Assembly: GCF_024139115.2 (NCBI RefSeq)
Contig: NC_085141.1
Span: 66,167,675-66,231,674, forward strand
DNA: 64,000 bases
Origin: Armigeres subalbatus
Taxonomy: Eukaryota > Arthropoda > Insecta > Diptera > Culicidae
Direction of reading: 5' to 3'
The notes beneath the pieces are model-generated. The model ran no database searches. It had not been told where the DNA came from and worked only from the letters and a program-made list of their open reading frames with translations. The translations under genes were made by a program, and so were the position numbers. Positions 1-13,209 of the stretch are shown here, one piece after another (position 1 is the stretch's first letter; each line of letters starts with the position of its first letter).

Positions 1-158
1 CCTTTCGGCCCAATGACCCATTCGGTCAAACGACCCTTTCTGCCGAACGACTCTTTCGGCCAAACGACGTTTTTGACCAAATGACCATTTTTGCCAAATG
101 ACACATTCGGCCAAACGACGCATTGTGCCAAACGACCCTTTCGGCCAAATGACTTCTG
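1..158. repeat. Degenerate TTCGGCCAAATGAC-type satellite array
   Basis: About ten imperfect copies of a 14-17 bp unit built on TTCGGCCAAACGAC / TTCGGCCAAATGAC run from the window edge to about 158. The same motif forms the large array near 62.1-62.8 kb. The array is cut by the window start, so its full length is unknown. No gene is implied. Confidence 0.85.
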
Positions 159-471
159 AATGAATCTGTTTTCTGAGGTATTTCATGTTTTAGTATCAAT
201 TAATTAACTCAGTATGTTTCGTGAGCTTGTACATATAAGTAAAATATAAGTAAAAGCAATTTGAGGAGACTACAGCAATATACAATGAGGATATGTAATG
301 ATATAATGATTATTAGATTTTTAATTTATTATTATAAACTAAAAGCTTAAGAATGCCACTTTTATGAAAAAATCTGAGATCCTACAATTTATTTGATTTT
401 GCTTGGATATTTTACAAAATAGTTTGTTTTCTTTGACTTTTGAGACATTTAACCTTCTGTCTGTGCTCAAG
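159..471. other. Unassigned AT-rich spacer
   Basis: No coding, RNA or repeat structure was recognised here; the sequence is simple AT-rich DNA between the satellite and the next inverted-repeat element. Confidence 0.5.
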
Positions 472-998
472 AAAACTTACGTCGTCTGTGCTGTGGGGTC
501 AAATTGACCCCAAATTGAAATAGCTATTACTTTTTTATTGTTTGGCTGATTTCGGACTTTTGGGGCTGTTTCGAAAGACAATTTAATCATCTTTCTCAAG
601 CCGCCATTTTAACAAATCTTAAATTTGTGCGATAAGAATATTCACAATGAGGAGAATTCTATATCTTGAGTAGTCTAAAATAATGAATTCAAATATACCA
701 CCACCTAGCGGCCAAGCTCTAAACTAATCAATGTGTCATGTCAAAGCACACGCCTTCCTGCATAACCTTTTTCAGATATAAGTAAAATAATCATGAAAAA
801 TCACTGTTTTATACCCTTGTTCACTAAAACCCCTCCCCGCGATGTACCCACCCACCAATAGTCAATCTTTGGTTACGACCTGAAAGATGATTAAATTATC
901 TTTCAAAACAGCCCCAAAATCGGCCACACAATAAACAAGTTATAGCAATTTCAATTTGGGGTCAATTTGACCCCAGAGCACAGACAACGGAAGTTTTT
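472..998. mobile_element. TIR/foldback element with ~110-130 bp arms
   Basis: The left arm (about 472-602) and right arm (about 887-998) are imperfect reverse complements. Both contain GGGGTCAAATTGACCCCAAA, which is itself partly palindromic, and the arms end near GATGATTAAATT. The ~280-bp centre has no coding potential. A target duplication was not clear, so the superfamily is unassigned; it is probably a non-autonomous MITE. Confidence 0.7.
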
Positions 999-1082
999 TG
1001 AAAAAAGTACACTGTAGCGCATATTTTCAAGATTTTTCAAGCGAGTTTGCACCTAGGAGACTGATATTGGCAAGTAGACATA

Positions 1083-1932
1083 CAGGGTGTTCAATAAGTT
1101 CGAATACACTTTCAAAACATGTTTAAAAATTGAGATTAAATTATTTCTTTTCCCGGTTCCATTTCATTGAAAGTATTGTTTATAAGGAACGTTTGTAACA
1201 TTTCTTTTGAAATGACCTCTATTTTGTACTTCTTCACGAGCTTCAAACGTTTCTAAAACCCATCGCAAACGGCACGCACGGTCTGCATGGGCATTTCGTT
1301 CCAGATTTTGAGAATCACGTCATAAACTGATCCAAGTTACTGACCCCGTATTCGTACAGCTTTAATATAATAAAGGACCGAACAAGGAAGTTAAGAGGGT
1401 TCAAATCCGGGAAGCTGAGAGGTCGCAAAGTTTTGTCCAAAAAGTCGATGAAATTGTCCCCATATAAGGCTTAGATCGCACATCGAAACCTCGCAGTTAA
1501 TAACTGTGGAAGTGCTTAATGAACACTAAGCTGAGAGGCGGCTCTGTCCCAGTGTGGGGATGTAATGCCAATAAGAAGAAGAAGAAGGCTTAGATCGCAT
1601 TTTTCGTGTATAAAGGGTTATCGTGCTATTGGAACACGTAGGACTGATCTCCGTCTTATCACCAGGTCACTGGGTGCATTAATCGTTCCCAAAACCTTAG
1701 TTTTGTAGTACGCCGCAATGATTTCGACCTTCAAAAACGGCTATTTACGATGCCCCAATCCATTTTCAACGCGCGTAATAAACAAACAACAAGAGACAGA
1801 ATGTCAACACCACACACATCCGTTAGCGTATATATACCGTTAACGCTGACACCAATACTAATACAGAATATGTACATTGGGCTTACAAACACAATTATCA
1901 AACATTTGTATTCGAACTTATTGAACACCCTG
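1083..1932 (-). pseudogene. Mariner-like element relic with TA target duplication
   Basis: The ends are the inverted repeats CAGGGTGTTCAATAAGTTCG (left) and its complement (right), each flanked by TA (1081-1082 and 1933-1934), as expected for Tc1/mariner insertions. The minus strand holds decayed transposase remains. One frame carries a PDLNPLNF-like block, the equivalent of the catalytic-domain SPDLNPLD motif, followed by a C-terminal part reading KIWNEMPMQTVRAVCDGF. Stops and frameshifts are frequent and most of the N-terminal half is gone. A SINE tail (1481-1584) has inserted into it. The exact subfamily (for example the mosquito ITmD37E group) is inference. Confidence 0.8.
1481..1584 (+). 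mobile_element. 5'-truncated Feilai-like SINE inside the mariner relic
   Basis: This 104-bp piece is the 3' end of the same SINE found at 18.8, 35.6 and 54.1 kb: it includes GAAACCTCGCAGTTAATAAC and ends in (AAG)n. It is flanked by a 15-bp target duplication AAGGCTTAGATCGCA (1466-1480 and 1585-1599), so it inserted after the mariner copy was in place. Confidence 0.9.
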
Positions 1933-2003
1933 TAACAGGCTAGCAAATTATTAAAAATTTAGGGGACCAAGAAGTCTAGACCAACATTTCAAATACACAT
2001 ATA

Positions 2004-2202
2004 CACTGGATTCTGTTTTTACACGATTTATATTTTCTCTAGTTTACACCCACCCAAATTTTAAACGCATATTAATTACCATGTGATTTTTTTTTAATTA
2101 TTTAGGATTTTTTGAAACATGTTGCAAAAATTTCTGGGGCAAATTCAAGTCACGATCAAAATTACAAGCGAAAAAAAATCGTGTAAAACAGAATCCTCTG
2201 TG
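2004..2202. mobile_element. ~200-bp TIR MITE
   Basis: The left end CACTGGATTCTGTTTTTACA and the reverse complement of the right end (CACAGAGGATTCTGTTTTAC) match over about 25 bp with small indels. The interior is AT-rich and non-coding. Target duplication is not certain (TA on the left only). Confidence 0.55.
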
Positions 2203-2585
2203 CAAGTTCACGGAACATAATGAATTGATTAATTTATATTAAAACATGGAAAAGCTCGGAAAATTGTTGTTGAAGTTAGTTTACCAAATTGAAGCGATTT
2301 CTCCTACAAATGTCAGTCCAAAGTATAGGGTTTATTCAACAAAGATGTTCAAAATAACATACTCTACAACTTTGCTGAAGACATCAGCCAGCTCTCCAAA
2401 AAAATTCTATCGAAAAAAAAACTTTGCTCGGGTATCCTAGGGTAGTAAGTTGGTCCTTGATTTTTTTTATTCCTTCTGATGCAGGAAATAAATATGTGAC
2501 TGTCCTTAAAAGATACGGAAGCGAATAAATGCCGTTTAGGGAGTCAAAACATTTTCGATCGTCTATTTTCAGGATGATCCCATTG
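2203..2585. other. Unassigned AT-rich DNA
   Basis: No gene-like signal was found. Short open stretches on either strand lack codon structure and known motifs. Confidence 0.4.
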
Positions 2586-2636
2586 TGTGGCGCCCTTGGC
2601 GTGGGCCAACCTGGCCAACCGCACGCTACGGGGCTG
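2586..2636. mobile_element. Solo end of a hAT-type element
   Basis: The sequence ending CACGCTACGGGGCTG matches the right end of the complete hAT element at 4799-7095, including the subterminal GGCGCCCTTGGCG block. No matching left end with the same 8-bp flank was found upstream, so it looks like a half-element. Confidence 0.6.
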
Positions 2637-4552
2637 TCCATAATAAATCGTTTGACGTATCTCCGGATGGCCATGTTTCGTCTATAACTGAACCGGTGCC
2701 AGCGAAAGTGGTACATGTTACATTGAGTAAATTTTACAGGAAACGCATTTTTCCAAAAACTTAGAAAATAAAATTCAAATTAGCAATTTTTTCCTACTCA
2801 ACTGCACCAACGTTTTATGACTGATGTGCCTGAAGGTAGTAATGAGAAATTTGCGTAGTTTCTTGACAAATTTCATGTTTGTTGAAACAAAATGCACATG
2901 TACCACTATTAACACGTACGTCCCCAACCCCCATTTTACGACAAAACTCAAAATTCAAAACCACGTAGCTCAGCCAATTTCCAACGGATTTTCAAGCAAT
3001 CTTCTGGAATCGATCACAAAATTCCTATAGTTTTAGGAACCGAGATCAATTTTGGTGCAATGATCATGGTTTCGGATATAATCCGGGGAGTACTGGGGTT
3101 ACCTCCCTCCGTCCGTGCAGAGCCCAATATAACCCATAATCGCATATTTATCCCATACGAATAGGAAACCCAGCAAAGATGGGACTGATATGCGATCATG
3201 GGCAGTATAGCTCCTTCCGGGAGCAGTTGCAAGTGATTTTTTTTTTAAATTTGTCGGAATAAACTCCAAGTAGTTTACTAAAAAAACATGCTTTCGGTAC
3301 CGTAACGATTCACGGAAAATGAACCAAGTAATAAAAATGAGTTTTTTTGTTCTCTCATGAAATTTGGACGAGTTTGAGGAGTCAAAGGAACAATCATGCG
3401 ATGTTCAATTTATTTCCGTTCTTCAACCAAGAGTTTCAGATCAAGTTTTGAATATTCTTCTGCGATCGTTGGATAACAAGGTTCATTCTAAATGAAAACT
3501 ATGAGAATAGCTCGACTACTTATGAATTTTTGAAGAGTTTGTGGGACGAATGATTCTTTTCACTCTTCAATTTTGGCCTCGTATATCCGAACTGGAATGT
3601 GTTCCAAGGCCACCGGATAATCAGGTACTCTCCATAGAGAGACTAAGAGTTTTTTCAGGTTTTTTTTTTATGAAATTCTAAATGGCTTAATGTGTTAAGC
3701 CTGATCAATTTTGACCTTCACTAGCAAAGGCTAGTGGACTTGATAGCTATCGAGTGACGAGTTGTACTCAAAGAAGAAACTTTTCAATTCTGATATATCG
3801 GATGAGCGATTCGTTGAAATGATCTTTTTTGACAATTACTGGCAATTATTTCGTAAGTTTCGAAACCTATTTCGTGACCACCAGATGGCCAGCTCCATTT
3901 CAATATGAAACAGTTAGAATTGCTTGACCAGTTAAATTTTGGCAACTTGACCCGGAGATCATTGAGGTCTTTTCTGAAAAGGAGTGTGTCGGACAAATGA
4001 TTTCCATCACATTTCAATTTTGCACTGTGAAAATAATCTATGGTACTTTTTAGTTTTCTTAAGAAGCTCTGAAAAGTCTGAGGTGTCATACAAACAACTT
4101 CTTTTGGTCTTCTCTAACGAACATTCTCATTTTCCCAAATCAATCCATAGACCATAATAATGATCAGTTTTATTCCAAGTTGAAACAATGAAAATGTCAA
4201 GACTGCCCATGAAACACTGAAAAGTTGGCCTCGGCGTGCATTATTTTGACAAATCGAAGTGACATTTAGAAAACTCAAATATCCATCTATTACTCACTGA
4301 ATGAATTTTATTTGATTGTTAAAAAATGTGAAAAATAAAAGAGCGGATTTTTTGCTAACTGTGTAGGACATTTCTGATTTTAAAAGGTTTGAAATGTCGG
4401 TGTACCAATTTCTTTGTTGTAAAATTCAAGCCTGTTGGCTATGAGGAATTTTCAGTCAAAGAATTTTTGGTCGGTGGAGTTAGAAATTCATCAATCTTAA
4501 GAATTTGCTGCTTTTTTTTCAAATGGAATAAAAAAATCGAGATAATACATTT

Positions 4553-4556
<4 letters not shown>
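2637..4556. other. Unassigned DNA with a small foldback at 3131-3208
   Basis: The stretch has no convincing gene. Near 3131-3208, CCCATAATCGCATAT and ATATGCGATCATGGG form an inverted repeat around sequence containing CCCAGCAAAGATGGGA. From about 3360 to 4250 there are loosely repeated motifs (for example CCGAACTGGAATG and GGCCACCGG), which hint at an old repeat that I cannot name. Confidence 0.45.

Positions 4557-4598
<42 letters not shown>
4557..4598. repeat. (TG)21 microsatellite
   Basis: An uninterrupted TG dinucleotide run of about 42 bp. Confidence 0.95.
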
Positions 4599-4601
<3 letters not shown>

Positions 4602-4798
4602 CATCCTCTACCCCTCACCCATCTGGGGGCGTTGGTCAAGTAGTACTACGAATAATTTGATCAGATCTCATGTTCCGTTATGGTGTCCTTTTTGTTACGA
4701 AGACTAGTACTACAAAAAGGATTCACTCCTGAAGCAAGAAAGGTTTCTTCAGAAAGTGTAGGGAAAAGGATGTACTAGTAGTTCATAACAGGTACAGC

Positions 4799-7095
4799 CA
4801 GAGCCGTAGCGTGGACTCCCAGCGCCCTTGGCGAAACCATTATTAGGCGCCCCTCACTCTTGCAAATGTTCGGAACAAAAAGCGTGCTAAGAGCAGGGAG
4901 AATATTAATTAACTTTTTTTGCGGGGAGGATTTAATGATTTTTTTCTTTCCTAAAGCCTCTCTAACCTGCATATGTTCCAATAGGTAGAAAGTAAGGGTT
5001 ATTAAAAGACCAGAACATTTTTAGAAATCCCCTGAAGTTCAACGTTTTTCGTCGTTTCTCATTTATTAACATTCATTTCATCATTGCAGCAATTTCCGAA
5101 AAAAAAATGACAAAAATATATGTTTTGTTAATAACTGCGGAACGCAATGTTCGTTCGGTCTAATTTTCAATAGGGTCTAACTAGGCCTCAATCTGCGTCG
5201 AATGTAACTCGGATAATGCTAAGTACAAAAAAGTTTGTGTCACATTTCTTGTGCACATACATTTCTTGTGCACAGACATCAGTCTATTGTGGAGTCGATT
5301 GGATGACCTTCGGAAACGCCATTAGTTCTTTTGATGACAACAAATCCAACTCCAGAGTGCCTTGGTTTGCAAAAACTTTTGATCTTTCAATGAACTTCCA
5401 CTTTGGAGTGAATTGGTTGATTGTGAGAATAGCGATTGGTCCAAGTAGTATCAAGACCAAATAATTAGGTTGTTTGATGACCAGAATAACCAACGGGCCT
5501 ATTCAGATCAAGGTGTATGAATTTTTAGAGTGGGTCTGACGGTAGTTTGGTAGCACTGGTTGTTTTGGTTGAACCAATAAATTTCAATTTCAGCATACCT
5601 TGAAATGATGGTACTAAAACTATATGAATTTGATTTACGCTTTTTTTAGTCTACTCTGTGTTTCGCCTTTGGCTTATTGAAGTCCTTATCTAGGGCTCTT
5701 TCCCCAGAAGCTTGTTTCATGCATTTGTATTTCCTCTTCCACTTTCTTTTCCATCAAGTATATGATGAAAAAGACATTCCCAAATTAGGGGAGCATACCG
5801 ACGTTACAATACCTTGAAACGTTATGACCCCGGGAGTTATTGCTGTCCCAGAAAGGGTCTGACCAACGGCAGCTTCCGGGGTGGGCGCGAAAGGCCTCTT
5901 TTCTCCCAGCTCCCAGGGCGTGCGAGCGTGGGGAGATTTCGAATGGTGGTGAAGTTTATTCATCACACTTTACCTTTATTGGTTTATTCAGCGGTTCTTG
6001 ACGATCTTATGGCCGAGGTAAATTACGGAATTTTCATCCGTTGATGGAAGCCGATAACACGGGGTTAGTTGGCACTATGCGTGAGAAAAGCTGGGACGAA
6101 CAATAGCTGTCGTTGTCAGGACGCTGTATGACAAAATGGCGTTCGTGGCGAGGTACCGCCTGTCGGTTCGGATGAGAAAGTACCTCCAGGAATGCGTAGA
6201 AATCCCGGCACCTCTGGGCAGGATGTTAGCAGGCTCGGTGGTTCTCACTTGGCAGGTCTTGCTAAGCTCGGCTTGTACAATACGCACCGCTCGCTGGAAG
6301 TCGTCTGCCAACCGGATCAGCCGGAACAGTTGTCAACCCCGGAAACGAATAACCAAACGTCGGCCATCCAAATGGTAATTCCTGGTAATATTCGCTCCGG
6401 AGGTGCACTTAGGCACGCGCCGCCTTGCGAGATGGCGTTCTCGTGTTGATAGCACCTACAGTTGGTGAGAGGCGTCGAAAAGGCGCAATATCCAGCCACG
6501 CACGTAGCAGGATTCCCACGTAGTTCCCGAACTTCACACTATCGGACTGACTATTTGGGCTGATTTACCACACTTATCTCCAAATTCCGAGTTTCACGAG
6601 GAATGAAATAAACTTCAAAGATGCGAATTGGATGTAGGTTCTTAGTATCTCGTACCTCGACTGATCGCTTTCTTCATTTTTTGCATTCTTCATCGAAGCC
6701 ACTGGAGCTCATATTTTTGGAAACCGTATTTATTTGTCACCCACTTTGCCAAAATTCACCGCTTTGATTCATCGCCCACCCGTTTTGAAATGACGGTTAG
6801 ACACTCAAATTATTTCCTTGCATTCCAACACCATACACAAAGTGTTACCATTCGGTAATAACCTGATTATGGATGTAGTCCCCGCGAGAATCGTGATAAG
6901 ATGTTAAATTTGTATCAGTTTGCACCAATGAATTTGTGAATAATTTAACTCGCAATTTGTGAGTAACTTAACTCGTCTTAGACGGTTGAATAATTTGTCA
7001 TCCTTTTCCATAGCGGAATTCTGGATTTCGGCGCCCCCCTAAGGCATGGCGCCCTTGGCGGGGGCCAACCCTGCCAACCACACGCTACGGCGCTG
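4799..7095. mobile_element. hAT element with perfect 8-bp target duplication
   Basis: The 15-bp terminal inverted repeats CAGAGCCGTAGCGTG (left) and CAGCGCCGTAGCGTG (right, complement) differ at one base. They are flanked by GGTACAGC at 4791-4798 and again at 7096-7103, the 8-bp duplication typical of hAT transposons. Subterminal GGCGCCCTTGGCG-like motifs occur at both ends. At 2297 bp it is shorter than autonomous hAT elements, and I see no intact transposase. The interior includes a GC-richer block (about 5816-6550) unlike the AT-rich flanks, possibly captured DNA. A minus-strand stretch there reads MADDFQRAVRIVQAELSK, which I do not recognise. Confidence 0.85.
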
Positions 7096-7103
7096 GGTAC
7101 AGC

Positions 7104-8405
7104 AAAACTTCCCAAGGACGCCCTTATTTGTAATAGCTACTCAGGGAATAGAAGGTCAAGAAGAGCCACCGTTGCTAACTAAAGCGTGAACCGGATACCT
7201 GGGACTCCCACAATATCCGCGGCAATAGCAGCAACGATGCCCTGTACGTATTTAGTGTCAAGTTTGTTGAATTTATATATTTTTAAGGCAATGAAAAATA
7301 AAGAACTGGAACGTGCTCACCCGATTTGTTCGTCCTCTATCAAAATTGGTCCAGTTTAGAACAGGATGCACCATGGATATCCAGGAAGACAACATAAATT
7401 ACAAGCATTTTGTACTTCTCGTCCTCCTTTGCTTCTATTTGAACTGTGGCCGCAATACCCCATTGTCGCCGACGCAGTTAATTGGTTATCTTCGCAAAAT
7501 TATAGTGCGTTCACATTGAGTCTTGCAGTATTGTTTTGCTCTATGATGAAAAATTATCATACTGAATGACGCTCTCTACAAATAAATGGAAATAAAAAAT
7601 ATATATATATATTTTTAGAAAACCTCTAATACAAACTACAAATGCATTTTTATGCTTTTCCAATTTTCCATTAGAAGAAAAGGGTTTTGGCGTTGTTATG
7701 ATCATAATCCAAAATTAATCAAATAACATAGCATAAATCATTGCTATTTTTTTAACAGTTGGGCGAATATTCCTTCTTGATGACAAATAAGCAAAAATTT
7801 CAATATTTATATCATTGAATATGTTGGTAATTAAATAAAACGAAAATTAGAAAAATTAATAAATTTATACCATACGTTAACATCAGAAATGCTTATAATT
7901 TTTCTTGAATTGTAGACAATATTATTTTTTTAATCAAAAACGGTTAAATTCAAAGTTAATATTGTGCTATATGAAAATAAAACCTCTATCAAAAACATAT
8001 TACTAATCTTGTATATTGAGATGAGATATTGGGTTTTGGTCAATTAACTTCAGTATAAATGTATCTAGGTGAAGAAGAGTGGATAAATGTCTGAGTTCAC
8101 ATATCTTTTTTTACTAGAAATAATGTATGAACTTACATTCACGCAATCGCCATTGATTAAGATGGAATATCTAGCTAAAATTTTGAAATTAGAGTGAATA
8201 AACCGATTTTTGTACCCAGGATTTACATCAAGCTACAAAACATCGAGTGTACTGTATATGATTTATCATATGAACTTACTCTATCACACCATATACCCTA
8301 TATCAGTAGAGTAGACACATGAAATTGAATCGTGAAGTAAATTGATATCTATTTAAAGTGTCGTTGACTTTGCCGTTTGCTTTCTGTAATTCCCGCGGAA
8401 ATAAT
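7104..8405. other. Unassigned, strongly AT-rich DNA
   Basis: After about 7570 the sequence is very AT-rich, with an (AT)n run near 7595-7612. A short open stretch near 7313-7519 has no recognisable motif. No gene is supported. Confidence 0.4.
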
Positions 8406-8407
8406 TA

Positions 8408-9343
8408 CACGCAGAAAAATATAGTCTATTAGAAATTAAAATTACAATGAGTAGGATGAACAAACTGTTTGTGCATAAAACTAATAAAAATATTTCTTTA
8501 CATTTATTTACTAAATTTGTTGAATCTATAAAATTTGAAATCGAAAATAATATTTGCTTATTTTTGTTATTCCTGTTTTCAACTGAAGTTGACTCAAATA
8601 ATCAATTTTGTTGAAACAATAGTTTGCATTGTAAACTCAAGGATATTTTCCTTTTGAATCTGCCTATTTATTCTCCATGTTCGAACAAAGGAACCAGATG
8701 TATGAAACAATTAGACAAATATTCTTTTACTAAGTATATCTTATTTATAACAAATATTAACAAGAAGAAAAATAGTGAACTATAGGTCTGTAAGTTTTTA
8801 AGGTAAGTTTATTTTTTTATTCAACTTTCTACTGTTTCATATTTTCCTAATAATATATTCCTAAAAATATTTTTATCAGATTTGTGATTAAAATCATCAA
8901 ATAAATGAAGATAATGAAGGTATTTTTTTTAGCTCAATAGCCAATTCATGTAATAAAATGATTTTCTCTTTTTCTAGAGCCAGATTGTTTGAGAATGAAG
9001 GATGAAGGCAAAAATACTGTAATAGAAGTATGACATAAAAATCATATCTTTGATTAAGGACAAAATAAAATATACTAGAACAATCCATGTTTTTAATAAC
9101 AAAACAGTGACATCTGAAATGTGCAAAAAAAAATCCAAGGTTTTAAATGGAAAACACAATATTTTTACACAACAATTGGAGTTTTGTGCCGAGAAAAATA
9201 AAAATATTTGTTTCTACAAAATTTAGTTTTTGTTTCTGGCGTGTATCAAATCAATGAAATTTACTGGTAAGCCGTGAGTCAACAATAAAATTTGTTGAAT
9301 CGATACGAAATCCTTTTCAGTTTACAAGATATTTTTCTTCGTG
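8408..9343. mobile_element. TA-flanked TIR element
   Basis: The left end CACGCAGAAAAATAT and the complement of the right end (CACGAAGAAAAATAT) form terminal inverted repeats, each bordered by TA (8406-8407 and 9344-9345). The interior is AT-rich with no coding potential, and AAATTTGTTGAATC occurs near both ends. This fits a 936-bp non-autonomous element using a TA target. Confidence 0.5.
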
Positions 9344-9345
9344 TA

Positions 9346-10620
9346 CAATATATTAAGTTTTTCAGTGAGTAGAAATTTTTTAGTGATCTAAGAAATTTTT
9401 GAAAATAAATTGTGGGTATAAGTAATAACTCCCTGGCAATAACTGGTGAATTTCAGGTATATATTCTTCTATGATGTTATGCCAATGCTGCATCAGCAAC
9501 AATGATCGAAATACAAAAATGGAAATGCGAGTGGATACGACTCGATACAATTCTACTCTCTATTCGCACAGTAAACTTCAATGGTTAAATCGTAAAATAA
9601 ATATCGTTATCCCTGTGGGATTTGCCATAGCACCTTTGTCATTCGTCATGTTTATCACCTATTAATGTTTATCACCTATTAATTTATAATAGTACTCATG
9701 GTATAAAACTGATCAATTTCTTGCTACTCTCTTGAGTAACGTTGATTCATTTTAAACATTTGAATGCATTATTGATATTATTTTCCTATGTAGAGCTACG
9801 TCCTCAGAATTATTTTATTTTTATAATTAATGAGGTAATGAAATAATGGAGTAATAAGGAAAAATATAGATAGAAAAAGTGAAGAAATTATTAGGAAAAA
9901 AACACAAAGGATTGAATTAAAATGATACTTAATGGATCCAACAGATCAAGGCAGATCTTGAATTGATCACCCAAAATTCGCCTAACGCCAACTGCCCAAT
10001 CAAGTTATTTGGTACCGCTATCTCACTGCGTTCACCCGGTCTTCTGTTTCCGATGAGCCTTCGATTTGTCGATGCGAATTGCCAATTTATATTTATCTCT
10101 ATCAGCGGATTCCCGACTGGTTCAGCTTACAAAACGGCTTAGCATGGCGATGACTTGATGGCCGATAACCTAAGTCTTTTGATCTCACTCCTCGTCTCAC
10201 TCCGGAAGTTTAAAAAGGGATCAGCCGATTTTCATCCGAATATGGAAAGATTTAATATTCTAAACCACCAGAAAAAGACGTCAACCGCGAGGCATGGCTT
10301 ACTATTTCATTTTTTAGATAATACATTTATTTTGTGTGCATTTAAAATTCTAACCTCTTAAGCCAAAAACTTTGTGAAGAAATTTCTCAATTTTTATATA
10401 TGTGTTTAAGTATGTGTTTTTTCATTTCCAATACCACACCGTGTGAAATGTCCACGAATCTACTATTTCTCTCGATGACAGCTGGTGATCTTCACCTTCT
10501 CTACTCCAAGTGCTTAGTGGTGTGCAGGTTTTTAATGCACTATGTAAAATTCGCAAGTTGGAGTGCGTACATATTTTAAAATGCTTATATTTAGCATCTG
10601 CACCCAAAAAACAAATCTGA
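9346..10620. other. Unassigned AT-rich DNA
   Basis: No gene, RNA or repeat structure was recognised. Short open stretches look like chance. Confidence 0.35.
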
Positions 10621-10805
10621 CAATTATTGTATAAGATCTGGGCATATACAATTCTGTAAGCTTTTTATACAGATATTGTATTAAAATATTACAAATCTGT
10701 ATTATTTCAATACAACAATTGTATTAAAATCTTCCGAAATTGTATATGCCCAATTATTATACAGTTTCTGTAAGGTTCTTATGCAGATCTGTATTAAAAT
10801 CTGCC
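10621..10805. repeat. AT-rich palindromic repeat, probable MITE
   Basis: GGGCATATACAATT and AATTGTATATGCCC face each other around 10645-10755. Several further copies of TACAGAT / ATCTGTA and GTATTAAAAT make the segment strongly self-complementary. Exact ends and target duplication were not resolved. Confidence 0.5.
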
Positions 10806-12872
10806 ATCCGCTGGTTGGGTGATGGAATAAAAGTTTTATATCTCCTCTTCGACTTTTAAAGAACAAAATGAGTAACATTTTAATTATATTCTTTCTTTTT
10901 CGATAATCTTTTAGTGGATAATTGAATCATTAACAGCTCTACGTGCATTTTGTATTTCGCCCTAAGTTTAACTTATAATTCTTAATAGCCTCTGCCTCAG
11001 AAAATGTGTGGTTCATTAAAATTATTTTCAGTTTGAATTTTTTGCAATTTTACCATACAAACAACATCCATTCCTTAAAAAATAGGTAATTTTAAGCTAT
11101 GGAGCAATATATTTTCTTCAATGTTATCAGAAGGAATCATTTTCATCCTCAATCTAAATCATTTTATATAGGAAATTTACGCCGGCATTATACCTACTTA
11201 TTTCCGGGTTGTAAAACCAGTTTTAAAATTTGTTAAAAAGTAACAATGAGCTGAGTGTTAATTTGAGTAGCCATAAACTGAGGGTAAATTTTATTTGAGC
11301 TATGCTTTTCTCTGGTCCTAGAGATTCCCTCAAAGAGAATGTATAGTCTAATATAAGTAGGTGTGCTCTCCTTGCTACACCGCCGACTACTCGCATTCCC
11401 ATACGAAAGCTTATTGAATTCTATCGCAGGTCTACAAAGGGACCCTACCTCTCCAAGCGATATGCAAATCAAGCGCAGACTGCACTGCATCGCCTTTCGT
11501 CGTTTCTTTGGGACACCAAAAGCGGAGTACATTATTCGAACAAGTCAGAATAACCGCACTTGATCTTGGGGACAATGATGACGACCGAGCGACGGGGAGA
11601 TCGCGGTGACTTGCACGGACGGCGGTGGTGATGTATGACAAACAGCCATAATAAATTACACCGCCACAGATATTATCGTGCGCAGCTCCCCTGGCAAGGG
11701 TTATAACTTTATTAATTTAACTATTTTAATGAGACGAAAAACATCAACCGCGAGACGTTTTGACCGTAAACAAGTAGAATTATTCTAATCGGAAAAAGAC
11801 ATCGACATGGCGCGGCAGCTTGAATGCCTCCTGTCAGTACGAATTACCGCACTCCTAGGAGCGGGAAAAGTAAAACTTCTTTGTGGGGCTACGTTCGGCG
11901 ACTTAGCAGGAAATCGCGTGCATAGAATCCATAAACAAAACATCATTCGAGCGCGCCGACCGACGTCCAAGAATGAAGGATATGCAGTTGCTCCATAAGT
12001 GCATCCCCAATAAGTTTTCCGCCTTTCACTAGAGCTACCGCAAAACAGTGCTGAAAAGGTATCGTTTCTATCGAAAAACTAATCATCGGTATTAAGTGCA
12101 AAAATCTAAAACTTATGGACAATTTATTCATTTATTATCGTTGTATTGTTAAAAATCTCATGTCGTCGCACATGTTAGTCATTGAAGAAGGTCATACCAA
12201 AGCTTGAGTGGATTAATCAGATTGTTTTTTTTTTTCATAGTCGAAATTTCAACTCTCCTACTTCCTTGTTGGTACTGCAGCAGTCCATTTCACGCGAATT
12301 ATGATCGCGCGCACATGTCATTTCGTTGCTATGATCTGACGACGGGACGACGCGTGCCTTCCTTGTTTACAGAAACGTGCACTCAGAGAAACTATTTGCT
12401 TGGTGCTCACATCCAAGATGTCGTGACAGTTTAGCAACGAAAAGATTAAATGCAATTGAACTGACAGCGGATTTCGAATGCATCTGAAGAGCGGTGCGAG
12501 CATGATCTGTGCCGGGCATTGAATATATGTACGTCGTTTGGTAAACAGATCCCATTTCAGTTTGGTGGCAATTTGCGATGTTTATTTTAGTGCGTTGTCA
12601 ATCATGTATAATGCACTGTTGGGCAGGATTAAAAAAGTTTATATGAGTAATCTTCTCCCGTTCTCGGCCTGTTATAGACTTTTGCTATGTTTAACATTAT
12701 AAAGATAGAAGTGTTGTTATGTTTTTAACTGATGACATGAATGTGATAAGTAACGCATTACTATGAAAAAACGTAATCTATCGTGGGGTACATAAATTCG
12801 TAGAGCATCGAAATCCGTCCACTTCAAGAGATATTAAGAGATGTTGTATATCCACAGTCAAGCGAGTAGTAG
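10806..12872. other. Unassigned DNA
   Basis: The stretch includes moderately GC-richer parts (about 11350-11700, 11790-12000 and 12290-12560) with short open frames on both strands but no motif I recognise. They could be regulatory or old gene fragments. No repeat partner was seen elsewhere in the window. Confidence 0.35.
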
Positions 12873-13001
12873 TAAAGCACATGTGAAGATTGGACAAATC
12901 AAGCATCCGAAAGATTTTCAATTTGCAAAAAAAAAAGAGCTAACCGCGTTGGAGGTTGGTACTCGGATTCTGATGGCTTTTCCGCAAACGTGACCTTTAA
13001 G

Positions 13002-13209
13002 GTCCTGAAAGAATCCAAGTTTCAAAGTGCTCGCGTTTTCGGGGGCACACCACTCTATACGAAGGCGGCGGACAACCGTCATTTTTGTTGTTTCAGCTTC
13101 TGCGTCGCAGTATGCGTGAAAAATAAAAATGACAGTTGTGCGTTGCTTCCGTATCGAGTGGTGTGCCCCCGAAAACGCGAGCACTTTGAAACTTGGATTC
13201 TGTCAGGAG
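13002..13209. mobile_element. 208-bp foldback MITE
   Basis: The two arms of about 90 bp are reverse complements, nearly identical from GAATCCAAGTTTCAAAGTGC through GGGGGCACACCACTC. It sits in repeat copy A between TGACCTTTAAG (12991-13001) and TGACCTTAAG (13821-13830), read as an 8-10 bp target duplication with one indel. Its right end was later split from the flank by a retroelement insertion (13210-13796). Confidence 0.8.
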
